Source of the DNA: Maribacter antarcticus DSM 21422
Lineage (GTDB): Bacteria; Bacteroidota; Bacteroidia; Flavobacteriales; Flavobacteriaceae
Reading direction: 5' to 3'
Assembly (NCBI RefSeq): GCF_000621125.1
Contig: NZ_KK211214.1
Span: 809,300-873,299, forward strand
DNA length: 64,000 bases
Below are positions 53,690 through 63,313 of the stretch, one piece after another. Made by a program: the position numbers and the translations under genes. The notes under the pieces are model-generated. The model saw only the letters and a program-made list of their open reading frames with translations, did no database searches and had not been told where the DNA came from. Numbering within the stretch: the stretch's first letter is position 1; each line of letters begins with the position of its first letter.

Positions 53690-54073
53690 ATGAAGAAGCA
53701 CTTACCCTTAGTGCTTTCTGTTATCATCGTAATTATTGTGGGTTGAGTCTATGGTGGTCATCCATCTTATCTGATACCTTTGATTTTGGTTTTTAAAGGA
53801 GAAGCCTTGGAGTTGAAAAATATGCTTCGAGCTGTTATGGGAATTTATATAGGAATTGGAATATTTTGGATACGGAGCAGGTACAAAGCTAAACTTTAGT
53901 ATGCGGCTACGTGGAGTAACGTGCTGTTTATGGAAGGTGTCTCTTTTGAAAGAATTATAAGTATACAGTTTGATGGGGTTTCCATGCAATTTACTCCTGC
54001 ACTTATCTCGGAGATATTATTTTTTTGCTGGGGACTTTATAATTTGAAAAGGTATTCCATTTTAGAAAAATAG
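53690..54073 (+). pseudogene. DUF4345 membrane protein with two in-frame stop codons
   Basis: The frame from ATG 53690 to TAG 54071-54073 has 127 codons with no frameshift but with a TGA at codon 19 (...IIVG-stop-VYGG) and a TAG at codon 72 (YKAKL-stop-YAAT). The recovered sequence NMLRAVMGIYIGIGIFWIR, SNVLFMEGVSFERIISIQF DGV and EIIFFCWGLYNLKRYSI matches the DUF4345 pattern of four helices. Relatives are about 125 aa, so the length is complete. Two nonsense mutations without any indel are notable. It lies 12 bases after the MFS gene. Confidence 0.72.
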
Positions 54074-54126
54074 TAAAACCCTTTTTAATTTTCTATGTAG
54101 GAGGGTGTAATCTAAAAACGACTATA

Positions 54127-54932
54127 ATGCGTAAAATAAGCTGTCTTTTTCTCTTTTTGTTCGCCATCGTTTTGTTCTCCTCCCATGAGTGATTTATTAA
54201 AACAGACGCTCATTTTTTAAAATCTAATTCAGTCACATAGCTTTATATTTGCTAAACGGAACTTTTAATACTGGTGAGAATGCAATCACTGCCACCGTAT
54301 TATAAATCCGAAAGTTATCGGCCCTAATTAGCTGATGGAACCAAGCGAAGGTCAATTTATAATAAAAGATAAAACTACATATTTGTATTTTGCCACAGGT
54401 AATGCTGGAACCTATGTGGTAGGGATACCCATATTGCTAAGGATTTTAGAAATGGATGCGAAGGCTTTTATAGCCTATTTAGTGCATAAAGGTCTAAAAC
54501 ATGCTATTGCCAAGCGAAAGGCATTAAAAAATTAGAATACGGGAGCTAAGGAGCGCTATTCTAAACATGTGAAAGCTTTGCTTCAAGTAGGAGGAGAAAG
54601 CTTCATCGATTTTATGAAGTCTTTAGGGTATCCTATTGAATTTGTGCCTATGAACAATCCGTTTCAGATTAGCCTAGGAGATGCAGTTGGCTTTAAATTG
54701 CTTCGAAATGGAAAGCTTCTGGCCAATCATATTGTGCACTATAGTACAGCCGTTCCAGGCCAAGATGCATATGAAAATGAAAATTCTACTAGAACAAACG
54801 AAAACATACTTGTATCCATAAAGCCTTCATTAAAAGGAAAATGGTACGTAGCCACAATTGATATGGAGAAAAAAAAGATGAAGATATGAATCATGAATCT
54901 AATTGGGCAACATTGACCTTTGAGATTAAATA
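54127..54932 (+). pseudogene. DUF4198-type exported protein, broken
   Basis: A signal peptide (MRKISCLFLFLFAIVLFSSH) ends at a TGA; later frames read NGTFNTGENA, INPKVIGPN-stop-LMEPSEGQFI. They then read TTYLYFATGNAGTYVVGIPI and EMDAKAFIAYLVHKGLKHAI, a stop at 54533, KERYSKHVKALLQVGGESF, LGYPIEFVPMNNPFQISLGD and SLKGKWYVATIDMEKKK, ending NHESNWATLTFEIK. The content is that of DUF4198 periplasmic proteins. I infer a one-base deletion near 54298 and three or more stops. The reading is still continuous in content, so inactivation is recent. An intact copy may exist elsewhere in the genome. Confidence 0.72.
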
Positions 54933-54990
54933 AACGTTAGCATTTATTCTCAAAGGGAATTTAGGCTCCGATAAATTGTATTATTGCGCT

Positions 54991-55620
54991 ATGCAAATAC
55001 AAAATTCCGGATTGTTCCAACGTATTCAAAAAGTGATAGGCAAGTTGGATATTTTAGAAATTCCTAAAGAACGAATACTAGTACTTCAGAGCCTGATTGA
55101 TTTTATTCAAGATAAAAAAGATGCTCATGTAAATATCAACCTCAATTTTATCTGCACCCATAACTCACGCCGTAGTCATTTAACTCAAATATGGGCTCAG
55201 ACTATGGCCGCATATTTTAAGATAGAAAATGTATTTTGCTATTCCGGAGGAACAGAGGCAACTGCCTTATTTCCAAAAGTAATTGACGTATTAAGTACAA
55301 TAGGTTTTGAAATTACCAATCTTACAGAAGGAAATAATCCTGTATATAGTATCAAATTATCGGATGATTTGCATCCTATAATAAGTTTTTCAAAAACATA
55401 CGACAACCCTTTTAATCCAAAAGCAAACTTTGCCGCGATTATGACCTGTGGTCATGCAGATGAAAACTGTCCGTTTATTCCTGGAGCAGAGAAAAGAATT
55501 CCACTTACTTTTGAGGACCCTAAGGCATTTGATAATACCCCTTTACAGACCGAAAAATATCTGGAGCGGAGTGTGCAGATTGCTACTGAATTAAGTTACG
55601 TATTTTCTAAAATTCAATAA
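54991..55620 (+). CDS. Low-molecular-weight phosphatase-like arsenate reductase
   Basis: Start at 54991 (MQIQNSGLFQRIQKVIGKLD); an upstream TTG gives no better leader. Of 209 aa, the catalytic region NLNFICTHNSRRSHLTQIWA has the LMW-PTP P-loop form C-x5-R-S, and GHADENCPFIPGAEKRIPLT with the Asp-Pro-like EDPKAFDNTPLQTEKYL matches arsenate-reductase relatives. The stop codon is directly followed by the TTG start of an aquaporin gene. In rhizobia arsC and aqpS cooperate: arsenate is reduced, then arsenite leaves through the channel. I infer the same here. Protein-tyrosine phosphatase activity is the alternative. Confidence 0.85.
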   Translation: MQIQNSGLFQRIQKVIGKLDILEIPKERILVLQSLIDFIQDKKDAHVNINLNFICTHNSRRSHLTQIWAQTMAAYFKIENVFCYSGGTEATALFPKVIDVLSTIGFEITNLTEGNNPVYSIKLSDDLHPIISFSKTYDNPFNPKANFAAIMTCGHADENCPFIPGAEKRIPLTFEDPKAFDNTPLQTEKYLERSVQIATELSYVFSKIQ

Positions 55621-56397
55621 TTGAAAGAGTACAAGGAATTGCTTGGGGAGTCTATAGGGACGTTTATACTTGTTTTTTTTGGCTGTGGTTCTGTGGCTGT
55701 TGCTGTTTTGTTTAATGCTTTCTCTAGTCTTTTGGAAGTTGCACTTATATGGGGTTTAGGTGTCGCTATTGCTATTTATACAACGAGAAATATATGTCCT
55801 GCACATTTGAACCCTGCGGTAAGTTTAGCCATGTGTATTTCAAAGAAACTAGGGTGGAAGAAACTGCCGTTTTATATACTAGCACAGTTTTTAGGAGCCT
55901 TTTTAGCGGGATTACTGCTATTTGTCATATTTGAAAATGCAATACAAACGTTTGAGGAAGTTCATGAAATTACACGAGGATCGGATGCGTCCATAAAATC
56001 GGCCATGATGTTTGGAGAGTATTTTCCCAACCCTAGTTTTGAGAATTTCATGGAAGTATCTGCAGCGCTAGCTTGTATCATGGAGGGTCTGGGGACGTTT
56101 CTCCTCGTGTTCGTGATATTACGCGTTACGGAGAAACCGGAGCAAATAAATAATACCACACCACTGGTTATTGGTTTAACTGTTACTGTGATTATATGTA
56201 TTGTAGCACCATTTACACAAGCGGGTCTTAATCCTGCCCGTGATTTTGGACCTAGAATGGTAGCTTTTTTTACTGGATGGGGAAGTGCTGCTTTTCCTAA
56301 AGTAACCTATAGCTTTCTAACCGTTTATATTTTATCACCATTGCTAGGAGGAATAGTTGCCGCATATAGCCATAAATTGATAAAAGGAGGTAATTAA
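55621..56397 (+). CDS. MIP-family aquaporin/aquaglyceroporin (possible AqpS-like channel)
   Basis: It starts with TTG at 55621, immediately after the preceding stop; the next in-frame ATG would cut into the channel. The 258 aa contain two hemichannel halves, each with [23 protein letters not shown] and [20 protein letters not shown]. Helices such as [20 protein letters not shown] are typical. A relatively acidic loop ([20 protein letters not shown]) lies between the halves. Because it is fused in an operon with an arsenate-reductase-like gene, I infer arsenite (neutral As(OH)3) export rather than water or glycerol transport. No ArsR or ACR3 gene is seen. Confidence 0.85.
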   Translation: MKEYKELLGESIGTFILVFFGCGSVAVAVLFNAFSSLLEVALIWGLGVAIAIYTTRNICPAHLNPAVSLAMCISKKLGWKKLPFYILAQFLGAFLAGLLLFVIFENAIQTFEEVHEITRGSDASIKSAMMFGEYFPNPSFENFMEVSAALACIMEGLGTFLLVFVILRVTEKPEQINNTTPLVIGLTVTVIICIVAPFTQAGLNPARDFGPRMVAFFTGWGSAAFPKVTYSFLTVYILSPLLGGIVAAYSHKLIKGGN

Positions 56398-57134
56398 AAG
56401 TCCAACTTCTTCTTTCGAAGTTCAAAGTTTTGTCCCAAATAAACTTTACGCACCATTTCATCGGCCGCAAGATCCTCCGGAATACCAGACTTTAAGATTC
56501 CGCCTTCAAACATTAGATAAGAACGTTCCGTAATGGCAAGTGTTTCCTGTACATTATGATCAGTAATCAAGATGCCAATATTCTTGTCTTTTAGTTGCGC
56601 AACAATACGTTGTATGTCTTCCACCGCAACAGGATCAACTCCTGCAAAGGGTTCATCCAACAGAATAAATTTTGGATCGGTTGCCAAGGCACGCGCGATT
56701 TCTGTCCTTCTTCGTTCCCCTCCTGATAATAAATCACCACGACTCTTTCTGATGTGACCAAGACCGAATTCCTCTATCAGGGATTCCATCTTCATATGCT
56801 GTTCTTTCTTACTTAGTTTGGTTAATTGCAGTACACTAAGGATATTTTTTTCAATACTCAATTTTCTGAAGACTGATGCTTCCTGAGCCAAATAGCCAAT
56901 GCCGTTTTGGGCTCGTTTGTACATAGGAAATTTAGTAATCTCCATGTCGTCTAAATAGATAGCACCTCTATTAGGTTTAATAAGACCAACAATCATGTAA
57001 AATGATGTCGTTTTTCCAGCTCCGTTTGGTCCTAGAAGGCCAACAATTTCACCTTGGTTTACTTCCAACGATATACCTTTGACCACTCTTCGGCCTCGGT
57101 AAGATTTCATTATGTTCTCGGCTCTAAGCTTCAT
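56394..57134 (-). CDS. lptB: LPS export ABC transporter ATPase LptB
   Basis: The protein has 246 aa. Motifs: Walker [22 protein letters not shown]-loop [20 protein letters not shown], signature [20 protein letters not shown], Walker [21 protein letters not shown] and [20 protein letters not shown]. Order and wording are LptB-like (AEASIFRKL, ARALA). It powers LPS extraction from the inner membrane. It is convergent with the aquaporin gene, overlapping its stop by four bases, and is the last gene of the kdsD-tatC-CMD-lptB run. Confidence 0.93.
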   Translation of the reverse strand: MKLRAENIMKSYRGRRVVKGISLEVNQGEIVGLLGPNGAGKTTSFYMIVGLIKPNRGAIYLDDMEITKFPMYKRAQNGIGYLAQEASVFRKLSIEKNILSVLQLTKLSKKEQHMKMESLIEEFGLGHIRKSRGDLLSGGERRRTEIARALATDPKFILLDEPFAGVDPVAVEDIQRIVAQLKDKNIGILITDHNVQETLAITERSYLMFEGGILKSGIPEDLAADEMVRKVYLGQNFELRKKKLDF

Positions 57135-57185
57135 CTTTTCAAATCTAAACCTTATTCATAGGTACGAAAAGGTTTTATCGTTTAT

Positions 57186-57536
57186 TTAACCTTCCTTATT
57201 TTCCAGTTCTTCCCAATACTCATAAGCACGTCTTAGATGGGGAATGACGATTGTACCGCCTACTAGCGTTGCAATACCTAAGGTTTCCATAAGCTCTTCC
57301 TTGGTAACACCTTCTTTATGGGAACTTTCTAGGTGATATTTTACACAATCATCACATCGCAGAACAGTAGATGCGACCAAACCTAAAAGCTCTTTGGTTT
57401 TTACATCTAATGCACCCTTAGAGAAAGCATTCGTGTCTAAGTTAAATATGCGCTTTATGACCTTGTTGTTATCTGCTAAAAGCTTATCGTTCATCTTCGC
57501 CCGATAGGCATTAAATTCATCAATTTGGTTTGACAT
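57186..57536 (-). CDS. Carboxymuconolactone decarboxylase (CMD/AhpD-like) family protein
   Basis: The protein has 116 aa. The CMD core LLGLVASTVLRCDDCVKYHL has the CxxC followed by a His two residues later (C-D-D-C-V-K-Y-H), the redox triad of AhpD-like peroxidase partners, then the helix KEGVTKEELMETLGIATLVG. The true gamma-carboxymuconolactone role is unlikely; a disulfide-reductase-type stress function is more plausible. It overlaps tatC by 17 bases and lies upstream of lptB, all on the minus strand. Confidence 0.88.
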   Translation of the reverse strand: MSNQIDEFNAYRAKMNDKLLADNNKVIKRIFNLDTNAFSKGALDVKTKELLGLVASTVLRCDDCVKYHLESSHKEGVTKEELMETLGIATLVGGTIVIPHLRRAYEYWEELENKEG

Positions 57537-58413
57537 CTTTTTTTACTTTTTCTGCTTTTGCTTTTGCAGTTTTGGCGTTGTCCGCTGCTTTCCGCGCACT
57601 TTTTGCTTCGTTCTTTAACACCCGTTTAGAAATGTAAATACTTACCTGATATAAAATTAAAACGGGAATGGCTACAATAATCTGGCTTGTAACATCAGGA
57701 GGTGTTATTACGGCTGATAGGATTAAAACGATTACCAGTGCAATTTTACGGTATTTTTTCATTATTTCCGGAGTAACCAAACCAACTTTGGTAAGGAAAT
57801 AGATGACAATAGGTAGTTCAAATAAAATACCACAAGCGATTACAGATGTCCTAATAGTTGAAATATATGAAGCTAAATCAAATTCGTTGGTTACTTCTGA
57901 GCTCACCTGATAGGTGCCTAAAAAATTGATAGACAAAGGCGCTACAACGTAGTATCCAAAGAGTACGCCTAAGAAAAATAAGAAGGAAGCTACAAGAATA
58001 AAACCTCTTGAATTCTTTCGTTCTTTCTCATAAAGTCCGGGACTAATAAATTTCCAGACTTCGTATAGTACATAAGGAAAGCCTACGATGAAACCAGCCC
58101 AAATAGAAGTCCAAATATGGGCAGAAAACTGACCTGACATTAACCTACTTTGTATCGTGAAGGGTAATTTATCTGCACAAAAAGCCGAATCAAAACCTAA
58201 AAAAGTAGCGATTTCACAAAAGAGACGATAGGTCGGAAAATCCATTTTCTTTGGACCAAAAATAATGGTATCGAAAATAAAGTCTTTCATTAAAAATGCT
58301 ACAGAACCAATAATTACTATAGCTAAGGTAGACCGTATTAAATGCCACCTCAATTCTTCCAAATGATCCAAAAAGGACATCTCGTTCGGTGGTGTAGTAG
58401 TTTTGTCGCCCAT
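57520..58413 (-). CDS. tatC: TatC, twin-arginine translocase subunit
   Basis: The protein has 297 aa. The conserved N-terminus MSFLDHLEELRWHLIRSTLA is the TatC signature (E in FLDHLEELR). Six membrane helices follow (SIWAGFIVGFPYVLYEVWKF, ISPGLYEKERKNSRGFILVA). The charged C-terminus (KSARKAADNAKTAKAKAEKV) is lysine/alanine-rich. Substrates are folded proteins with RR signals. TatA is not in the window. It overlaps the kdsD stop codon by one base and the downstream CMD gene by 17 bases, showing tight coupling. Confidence 0.95.
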   Translation of the reverse strand: MGDKTTTPPNEMSFLDHLEELRWHLIRSTLAIVIIGSVAFLMKDFIFDTIIFGPKKMDFPTYRLFCEIATFLGFDSAFCADKLPFTIQSRLMSGQFSAHIWTSIWAGFIVGFPYVLYEVWKFISPGLYEKERKNSRGFILVASFLFFLGVLFGYYVVAPLSINFLGTYQVSSEVTNEFDLASYISTIRTSVIACGILFELPIVIYFLTKVGLVTPEIMKKYRKIALVIVLILSAVITPPDVTSQIIVAIPVLILYQVSIYISKRVLKNEAKSARKAADNAKTAKAKAEKVKKDVKPN

Positions 58414-59390
58414 TATAAAATACCTTCGTTTATGAGATTATGTAAATGAATTACACCTTTGTATGCACTATCTTCAATAGCTAATAATTGAGAGATTCCT
58501 TTTTGTTGCATGACTTCCAAGGCTTTTATGGCCAGCGTATCGGTATTGACAGTTTTTGGGTCGGCACTCATAATATCGGCTGCCGTTAACCCCTTAATAT
58601 TATCGTGTATGTTCAGCATTCTTCTGATATCCCCATCCGTAATAATACCAATAATTTTTTCCTTGTCTAATACTGCGGTAACACCGAGCATCTTTTCAGA
58701 TATTTCCACGATGACTTGTTTCACCTCAGTATCTAGTTGTACCTGGGGCACTTGGTTGTTTTTTATAATATCTGCAACCCTCAAATAGAGTTTTTTACCT
58801 AAAGCTCCTCCAGGGTGGTATTTTGCAAAATCTGCACTACTAAAACCTTTCAGTTCCAATAATACGATTGCCATAGCGTCTCCCATGACCAATTGTGCGG
58901 TTGTGCTTGTGGTAGGAGCCAACCCGTTAGGACAGGCTTCTTCTTTGACAAAGGTATTCAAGAGAAAATCTGCCTGTTTGGCTAAGAAAGAATCTGGATT
59001 TCCTGTCATGGCGATTAATTTGTTGTTCCCTCGTTTTAGAAGAGGAATCAACATTTTAATTTCCGGGGTACTACCGCTTTTAGAGATACAGATAACAACA
59101 TCATTATCCTGTACGGTGCCCAAATCACCATGTATTGCATCTGCAGCGTGCATAAAAATAGCAGGTGTTCCAGTAGAGTTTAAGGTCGCAACAATTTTTG
59201 ATGCGATGATGGCACTCTTACCAATACCCGAAATTACAACACGACCTTTGGAGGTAATAATACAATTGATTGCATTAGCAAAATCCTCGTTAACTAAAGT
59301 CAAAAGGTGCGTGATTGCATCTCGCTCTATTTCAATAGTCTTTTTTGCTAAACCAATAATAGTACTCGCAGATGTCAAGGTATTATTCAA
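58413..59390 (-). CDS. kdsD: Arabinose-5-phosphate isomerase (KdsD/KpsF/GutQ)
   Basis: The protein has 325 aa and starts with TTG at 59390 (no ATG lies close upstream). The SIS domain is read from GRVVISGIGKSAIIASKIVA, AIFMHAADAIHGDLGTVQDN, DVVICISKSGSTPEIKMLIP and GLAPTTSTTAQLVMGDAMAI. Two CBS domains follow (TAVLDKEKIIGIITDGDIRR and LQVMQQKGISQLLAIEDSAY-like region). It makes arabinose-5-phosphate for Kdo, the core sugar of LPS. The gene is head-to-head with recQ and begins the run kdsD-tatC-CMD-lptB, so LPS synthesis and export lie together. Confidence 0.94.
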   Translation of the reverse strand: MNNTLTSASTIIGLAKKTIEIERDAITHLLTLVNEDFANAINCIITSKGRVVISGIGKSAIIASKIVATLNSTGTPAIFMHAADAIHGDLGTVQDNDVVICISKSGSTPEIKMLIPLLKRGNNKLIAMTGNPDSFLAKQADFLLNTFVKEEACPNGLAPTTSTTAQLVMGDAMAIVLLELKGFSSADFAKYHPGGALGKKLYLRVADIIKNNQVPQVQLDTEVKQVIVEISEKMLGVTAVLDKEKIIGIITDGDIRRMLNIHDNIKGLTAADIMSADPKTVNTDTLAIKALEVMQQKGISQLLAIEDSAYKGVIHLHNLINEGIL

Positions 59391-59543
59391 TTTTATGGAT
59401 TGTATTCCTAAAAGATTGTCTTATCTTTAATATTACAAAATTACATAAACTTAATGTTATAGGATATGTATCCCTTAATAATTTGGTCTGCTATTTTATT
59501 TTAACTACCATGTAATTTACTTATATAATTTTTTTGCGAAAAA

Positions 59544-61763
59544 TTGAAAAACGTGATAGACGAGAAAGCTTTGGACGAGGTTAATTTACATGCCTCTTTA
59601 AAAAAATATTTTGGTTTTTCCCAATTCAAGGGACTTCAAGAGGAAGTTATTAAACAAATTTTACAAAATAAAAATTGTTTTGTAATCATGCCCACAGGAG
59701 GTGGTAAATCACTTTGTTATCAACTGCCTGCATTGATGAAGCCTGGAACGGCTATCGTGGTTTCTCCTTTGATAGCACTAATGAAAAATCAGGTCGATGC
59801 CATAAGAGGTGTTTCTTCCGAGCATGGCATTGCCCATGTATTAAATTCTTCTTTAAACAAGACAGAAATAAAACAGGTAAAGCAAGATATAACCGATGGG
59901 ATAACTAAGCTTTTGTATGTTGCGCCAGAATCTTTAACCAAAGAGGAAAATGTGGAATTTCTGCGGTCCGTAGAGGTGTCTTTTGTAGCGGTAGATGAAG
60001 CGCATTGTATCTCTGAATGGGGACACGACTTTAGACCGGAATATAGAAATCTTAGGTCCATTGTGGCACGTTTGGGAGATGATATCTCTATTATAGGGCT
60101 CACAGCTACCGCGACACCTAAAGTACAGGAGGACATTGTTAAAAACTTAGGCATTAACGATGCCATACTTTTTAAAGCTTCGTTTAATAGGCCCAATCTA
60201 TATTATGAGGTACGCACAAAGACTGAGAATGTAGAAGCAGATATTATCCGGTTTGTAAAGCAGAATACCGGAAAGTCAGGAATCATCTATTGTTTGAGCC
60301 GGAAAAAAGTACAGGAACTAGCCCAAATTCTTCAAGTTAATGGCATAAGTGCAGTACCCTACCATGCCGGTTTTGATGCTAAAACGAGATCCAAGTATCA
60401 GGATATGTTCTTAATGGAAGATGTTGATGTCGTTGTGGCTACAATTGCATTTGGCATGGGCATTGATAAACCGGATGTGCGTTTTGTAATACACCATGAT
60501 ATACCTAAAAGTATAGAAAGCTACTACCAAGAGACCGGAAGGGCTGGAAGGGATGGTGGAGAAGGTCATTGCTTAGCTTTTTATTCTTATAAGGACATAG
60601 AAAAACTTGAAAAATTCATGTCTGGTAAGCCTGTAGCTGAGCAGGAAATAGGAAATGCGCTATTGCAAGAAGTTGTAGCCTACGCTGAAACTTCTATGTC
60701 TCGCCGCAGATTTATGTTACACTACTTCGGTGAAGAATTCGATGAAGTTGATGGCGCTGGCGCTAATATGGACGATAATACGCGCAACCCAAAACAAAAG
60801 GAAGAAGCACAGGAGGATGTTTTAAAGTTGCTAAAGGTGGTTCAAGGTACTAGTGAAAAATTCAAATCTAAAGAAATTGTATGTACGCTTCGTGGTACGA
60901 GTAATGCCATAATATCATCACATAAAACCAACGAAAAAAAGTTTTTCGGTATAGGAGCGGACAAGGATAAAAGCCATTGGATGGCTTTGGTACGGCAAGT
61001 TTTGGTTGCTGGACTTCTAAAGAAAGAAATAGAACAATATGGTGTAATTCACTTTACTGACAAAGGGATGGAATTCTTAAAAAGCCCAAAGTCCTTCATG
61101 ATGACCAAAGATCATGTATACAATGCAGAAAACGATAATGCAATTGTAGGCGCGGCTAAAACTGGTGGTGTTTCTGATGTTAGGCTTTTGAAGCAATTAA
61201 AGGATTTGAGAAAGGCACAGGCAAAGAAGTTGGGAGTGCCTCCTTTTGTGGTTTTTCAAGATCCGTCCTTAGAGGATATGGCTTTGAAATATCCGATTAC
61301 GATAGATGAATTGCTTAATGTGCATGGAGTAGGAGAAGGGAAAGCAAAGAAATATGGCAAACCTTTTCTACAATTTATATCCGATTATGTTTTTGAAAAC
61401 GAAATCATTAGACCCGATGATTTAGTAGTCAAAAGTACTGGGGCAAATTCTGGCCTTAAATTATATATCATTCAAAATGTAGATCGTAAACTTCCACTAA
61501 GTGATATTGCTTCGGCAAAAGGTATTGAAATTAATGCGCTCTTAAAGGAAATGGAGCAAATTGTATTTAGTGGAACCAAGCTTAATTTGGCCTATTGGAT
61601 TGATGAAGTTTTGGATGAAGACCAACAAGAAGAAATTCATGAATACTTTTTAGAAGCGGAGACGGATGATTTGGAAGTCGCAATGAACGAATTTGATGGT
61701 GACTATGAAGATGAAGAACTACGCTTATACCGACTAAAATTTATTAGTGAGGTGGCCAATTAG
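59544..61763 (+). CDS. recQ: RecQ-type ATP-dependent DNA helicase
   Basis: The protein has 739 aa, a usual length for bacteroidetal RecQ. The reading frame opens at a TTG (59544) or GTG (59553); no ATG fits. Helicase motifs: VIMPTGGGKSLCYQLPALMK (I), VAVDEAHCISEWGHDFRPEY (II), TATATPKVQEDIV (III), YCLSRKKVQELAQILQVNGI (IV) and ETGRAGRDGGEGHCLAFYSY (VI). The RQC zinc/winged helix region follows, and the HRDC domain is at the end (LLNVHGVGEGKAKKYGKPFL). It unwinds recombination and repair intermediates. It is divergent from kdsD. Confidence 0.95.
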   Translation: MKNVIDEKALDEVNLHASLKKYFGFSQFKGLQEEVIKQILQNKNCFVIMPTGGGKSLCYQLPALMKPGTAIVVSPLIALMKNQVDAIRGVSSEHGIAHVLNSSLNKTEIKQVKQDITDGITKLLYVAPESLTKEENVEFLRSVEVSFVAVDEAHCISEWGHDFRPEYRNLRSIVARLGDDISIIGLTATATPKVQEDIVKNLGINDAILFKASFNRPNLYYEVRTKTENVEADIIRFVKQNTGKSGIIYCLSRKKVQELAQILQVNGISAVPYHAGFDAKTRSKYQDMFLMEDVDVVVATIAFGMGIDKPDVRFVIHHDIPKSIESYYQETGRAGRDGGEGHCLAFYSYKDIEKLEKFMSGKPVAEQEIGNALLQEVVAYAETSMSRRRFMLHYFGEEFDEVDGAGANMDDNTRNPKQKEEAQEDVLKLLKVVQGTSEKFKSKEIVCTLRGTSNAIISSHKTNEKKFFGIGADKDKSHWMALVRQVLVAGLLKKEIEQYGVIHFTDKGMEFLKSPKSFMMTKDHVYNAENDNAIVGAAKTGGVSDVRLLKQLKDLRKAQAKKLGVPPFVVFQDPSLEDMALKYPITIDELLNVHGVGEGKAKKYGKPFLQFISDYVFENEIIRPDDLVVKSTGANSGLKLYIIQNVDRKLPLSDIASAKGIEINALLKEMEQIVFSGTKLNLAYWIDEVLDEDQQEEIHEYFLEAETDDLEVAMNEFDGDYEDEELRLYRLKFISEVAN

Positions 61764-61889
61764 GACTACTTAAATCATGAATACCCAATCGTTTTTCAAT
61801 GTCTTAAAAAAAGGAATCCTATTTTCATGATAGTTGCATTAAGGATATAAATTTTACCTCCAAGGGCGATTCAAATTTATTTATCTTTC

Positions 61890-63311
61890 CTAAAGAGAAT
61901 CCGATATAACAAACGAATTTCGTAATTCTTCAGCTATACCTCCCTCAATTCTTAACATAGGATTTTTGGATTTCAGGTCTTTTATACCAGTAGCGGTAAT
62001 TTTAGTATTCCATAGATAAATTTCCCTTAGGCCGTCCATTTTATTAAAAACAGCAATACTGCCATCGCTGATTGCGGTGCTGTATATCTTCAGCGTCTTT
62101 AATTTTGATAATAGGTTTAGCGCTTCTATTTCTGTATCGGTGATAGGTGTTTTATCTAGTTCTAGCCACTCTAGGTTCGCACAAGAGCCGATGAAGTTCA
62201 TCTCGTCCTGGCCAATCGGAAGTCCGCTTATATCCAATTGAACAATATTCTGACTAACAAAATTTAGGCCAGTCACTTGTTTAGCGACGTAGCGAGGTGA
62301 TTTGTACACATTAACGCTTAGCGCATTAGCATCGCCTGCAATACGCTTTATGGTTACGTAATCGGTATTGAGGCGTTGTAAAGTGCTATCGGCCACTTCT
62401 GGTAGTTTAGCCCACTTTTCCCTTGTATCTGGTTGCATCAAGCCTTCGACTAAACCTTTTAATTGTTCTGAGCTCTGTAAATGCACCAATCTCAGCGTAT
62501 CGGAGGCACCTAGAGCAATCCAACGTTCAAGGATTTCTATTTCCTGCTCATTTAAAGCTTGTTTGTCTTCGGGGGGCATGTGCTCTTCGTCTTCTATGGG
62601 AAGGTGCACCCTTCTTATCATCTCGCTTTCTTCGGGATTGCCGGGTTGTATCGTATTACCTACTTCCCCACCAGCCAGAAGTGCATCAAGTGAAGTCATC
62701 AATAATCCACCTTTTGTTTTATTGGGATTATGGCAGGAAACGCATTTATTTTCTAGAATTCGCCCCACCACGTCTTTATACAGTAAGGGGTTTTCTGGGA
62801 TTTTATTCGCTCTTTTTTCCGAAGGAAGTGCCAAGAAATTTTCCCCGTGGGTGACCATTCCGCCATAGTGTCCTGTGGCGAAAATTAAACCTATCAAGGT
62901 TACTTGAAGTATTTTGTAAAAAATTGGCTTATTAAAATTACTTTCCACCAAGCCGTACCAAACGGCTGCTAAAAGTGCCAATCCTCCTCCCATCCATTGG
63001 TGCCAAAACAGGAGATCTCCTTTTGGTGCCATTTCCTTCCCCAAGAAAAATCCCGAAATCGCAGTCAATAAGGATAATAATACTGCGATGGTCAATAGTT
63101 GCTTCGGAACTTTCCTTCCTGTTAATCCTAAAAAGGCACAGAGTAAAAGTAAGACAATGGGAAAATGTAATACCAAAGGATGCCAACGACCCACCCAGGC
63201 GATTAGTCGGGGTAACTTAATATAGGTATCGAATAGTAGACAAAACAGGAGAAACAGGGACAGTCCAAAAACGGCATAGTCTACCCATCTATTTTGAGAA
63301 GGTTTTGTCAT
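61890..63311 (-). CDS. Membrane protein with DUF2231, planctomycete-type cytochrome c and leucine-rich region
   Basis: The protein has 473 aa. Four to five membrane helices fill the first 155 residues (ALVLHFPIVLLLLCAFLGL-like VLHFPIVLLLLCAFLGLTG with DUF2231 style). The planctomycete cytochrome-C segment VGRILENKCVSCHNPNKTKG has the CxxCH haem motif, then PIEDEEHMPPEDKQALNEQE. The C-terminal third is leucine-rich-repeat-like (NLEWLELDKTPITDTEIEAL, KLKTLKIYSTAISDGSIAVF). Such proteins typically couple with DUF1501 proteins, which indeed precede it on the same strand (2-base gap). It probably passes electrons in oxidative metabolism of complex carbohydrates; this is inference. Confidence 0.85.
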   Translation of the reverse strand: MTKPSQNRWVDYAVFGLSLFLLFCLLFDTYIKLPRLIAWVGRWHPLVLHFPIVLLLLCAFLGLTGRKVPKQLLTIAVLLSLLTAISGFFLGKEMAPKGDLLFWHQWMGGGLALLAAVWYGLVESNFNKPIFYKILQVTLIGLIFATGHYGGMVTHGENFLALPSEKRANKIPENPLLYKDVVGRILENKCVSCHNPNKTKGGLLMTSLDALLAGGEVGNTIQPGNPEESEMIRRVHLPIEDEEHMPPEDKQALNEQEIEILERWIALGASDTLRLVHLQSSEQLKGLVEGLMQPDTREKWAKLPEVADSTLQRLNTDYVTIKRIAGDANALSVNVYKSPRYVAKQVTGLNFVSQNIVQLDISGLPIGQDEMNFIGSCANLEWLELDKTPITDTEIEALNLLSKLKTLKIYSTAISDGSIAVFNKMDGLREIYLWNTKITATGIKDLKSKNPMLRIEGGIAEELRNSFVISDSL

Positions 63312-63313
63312 AT

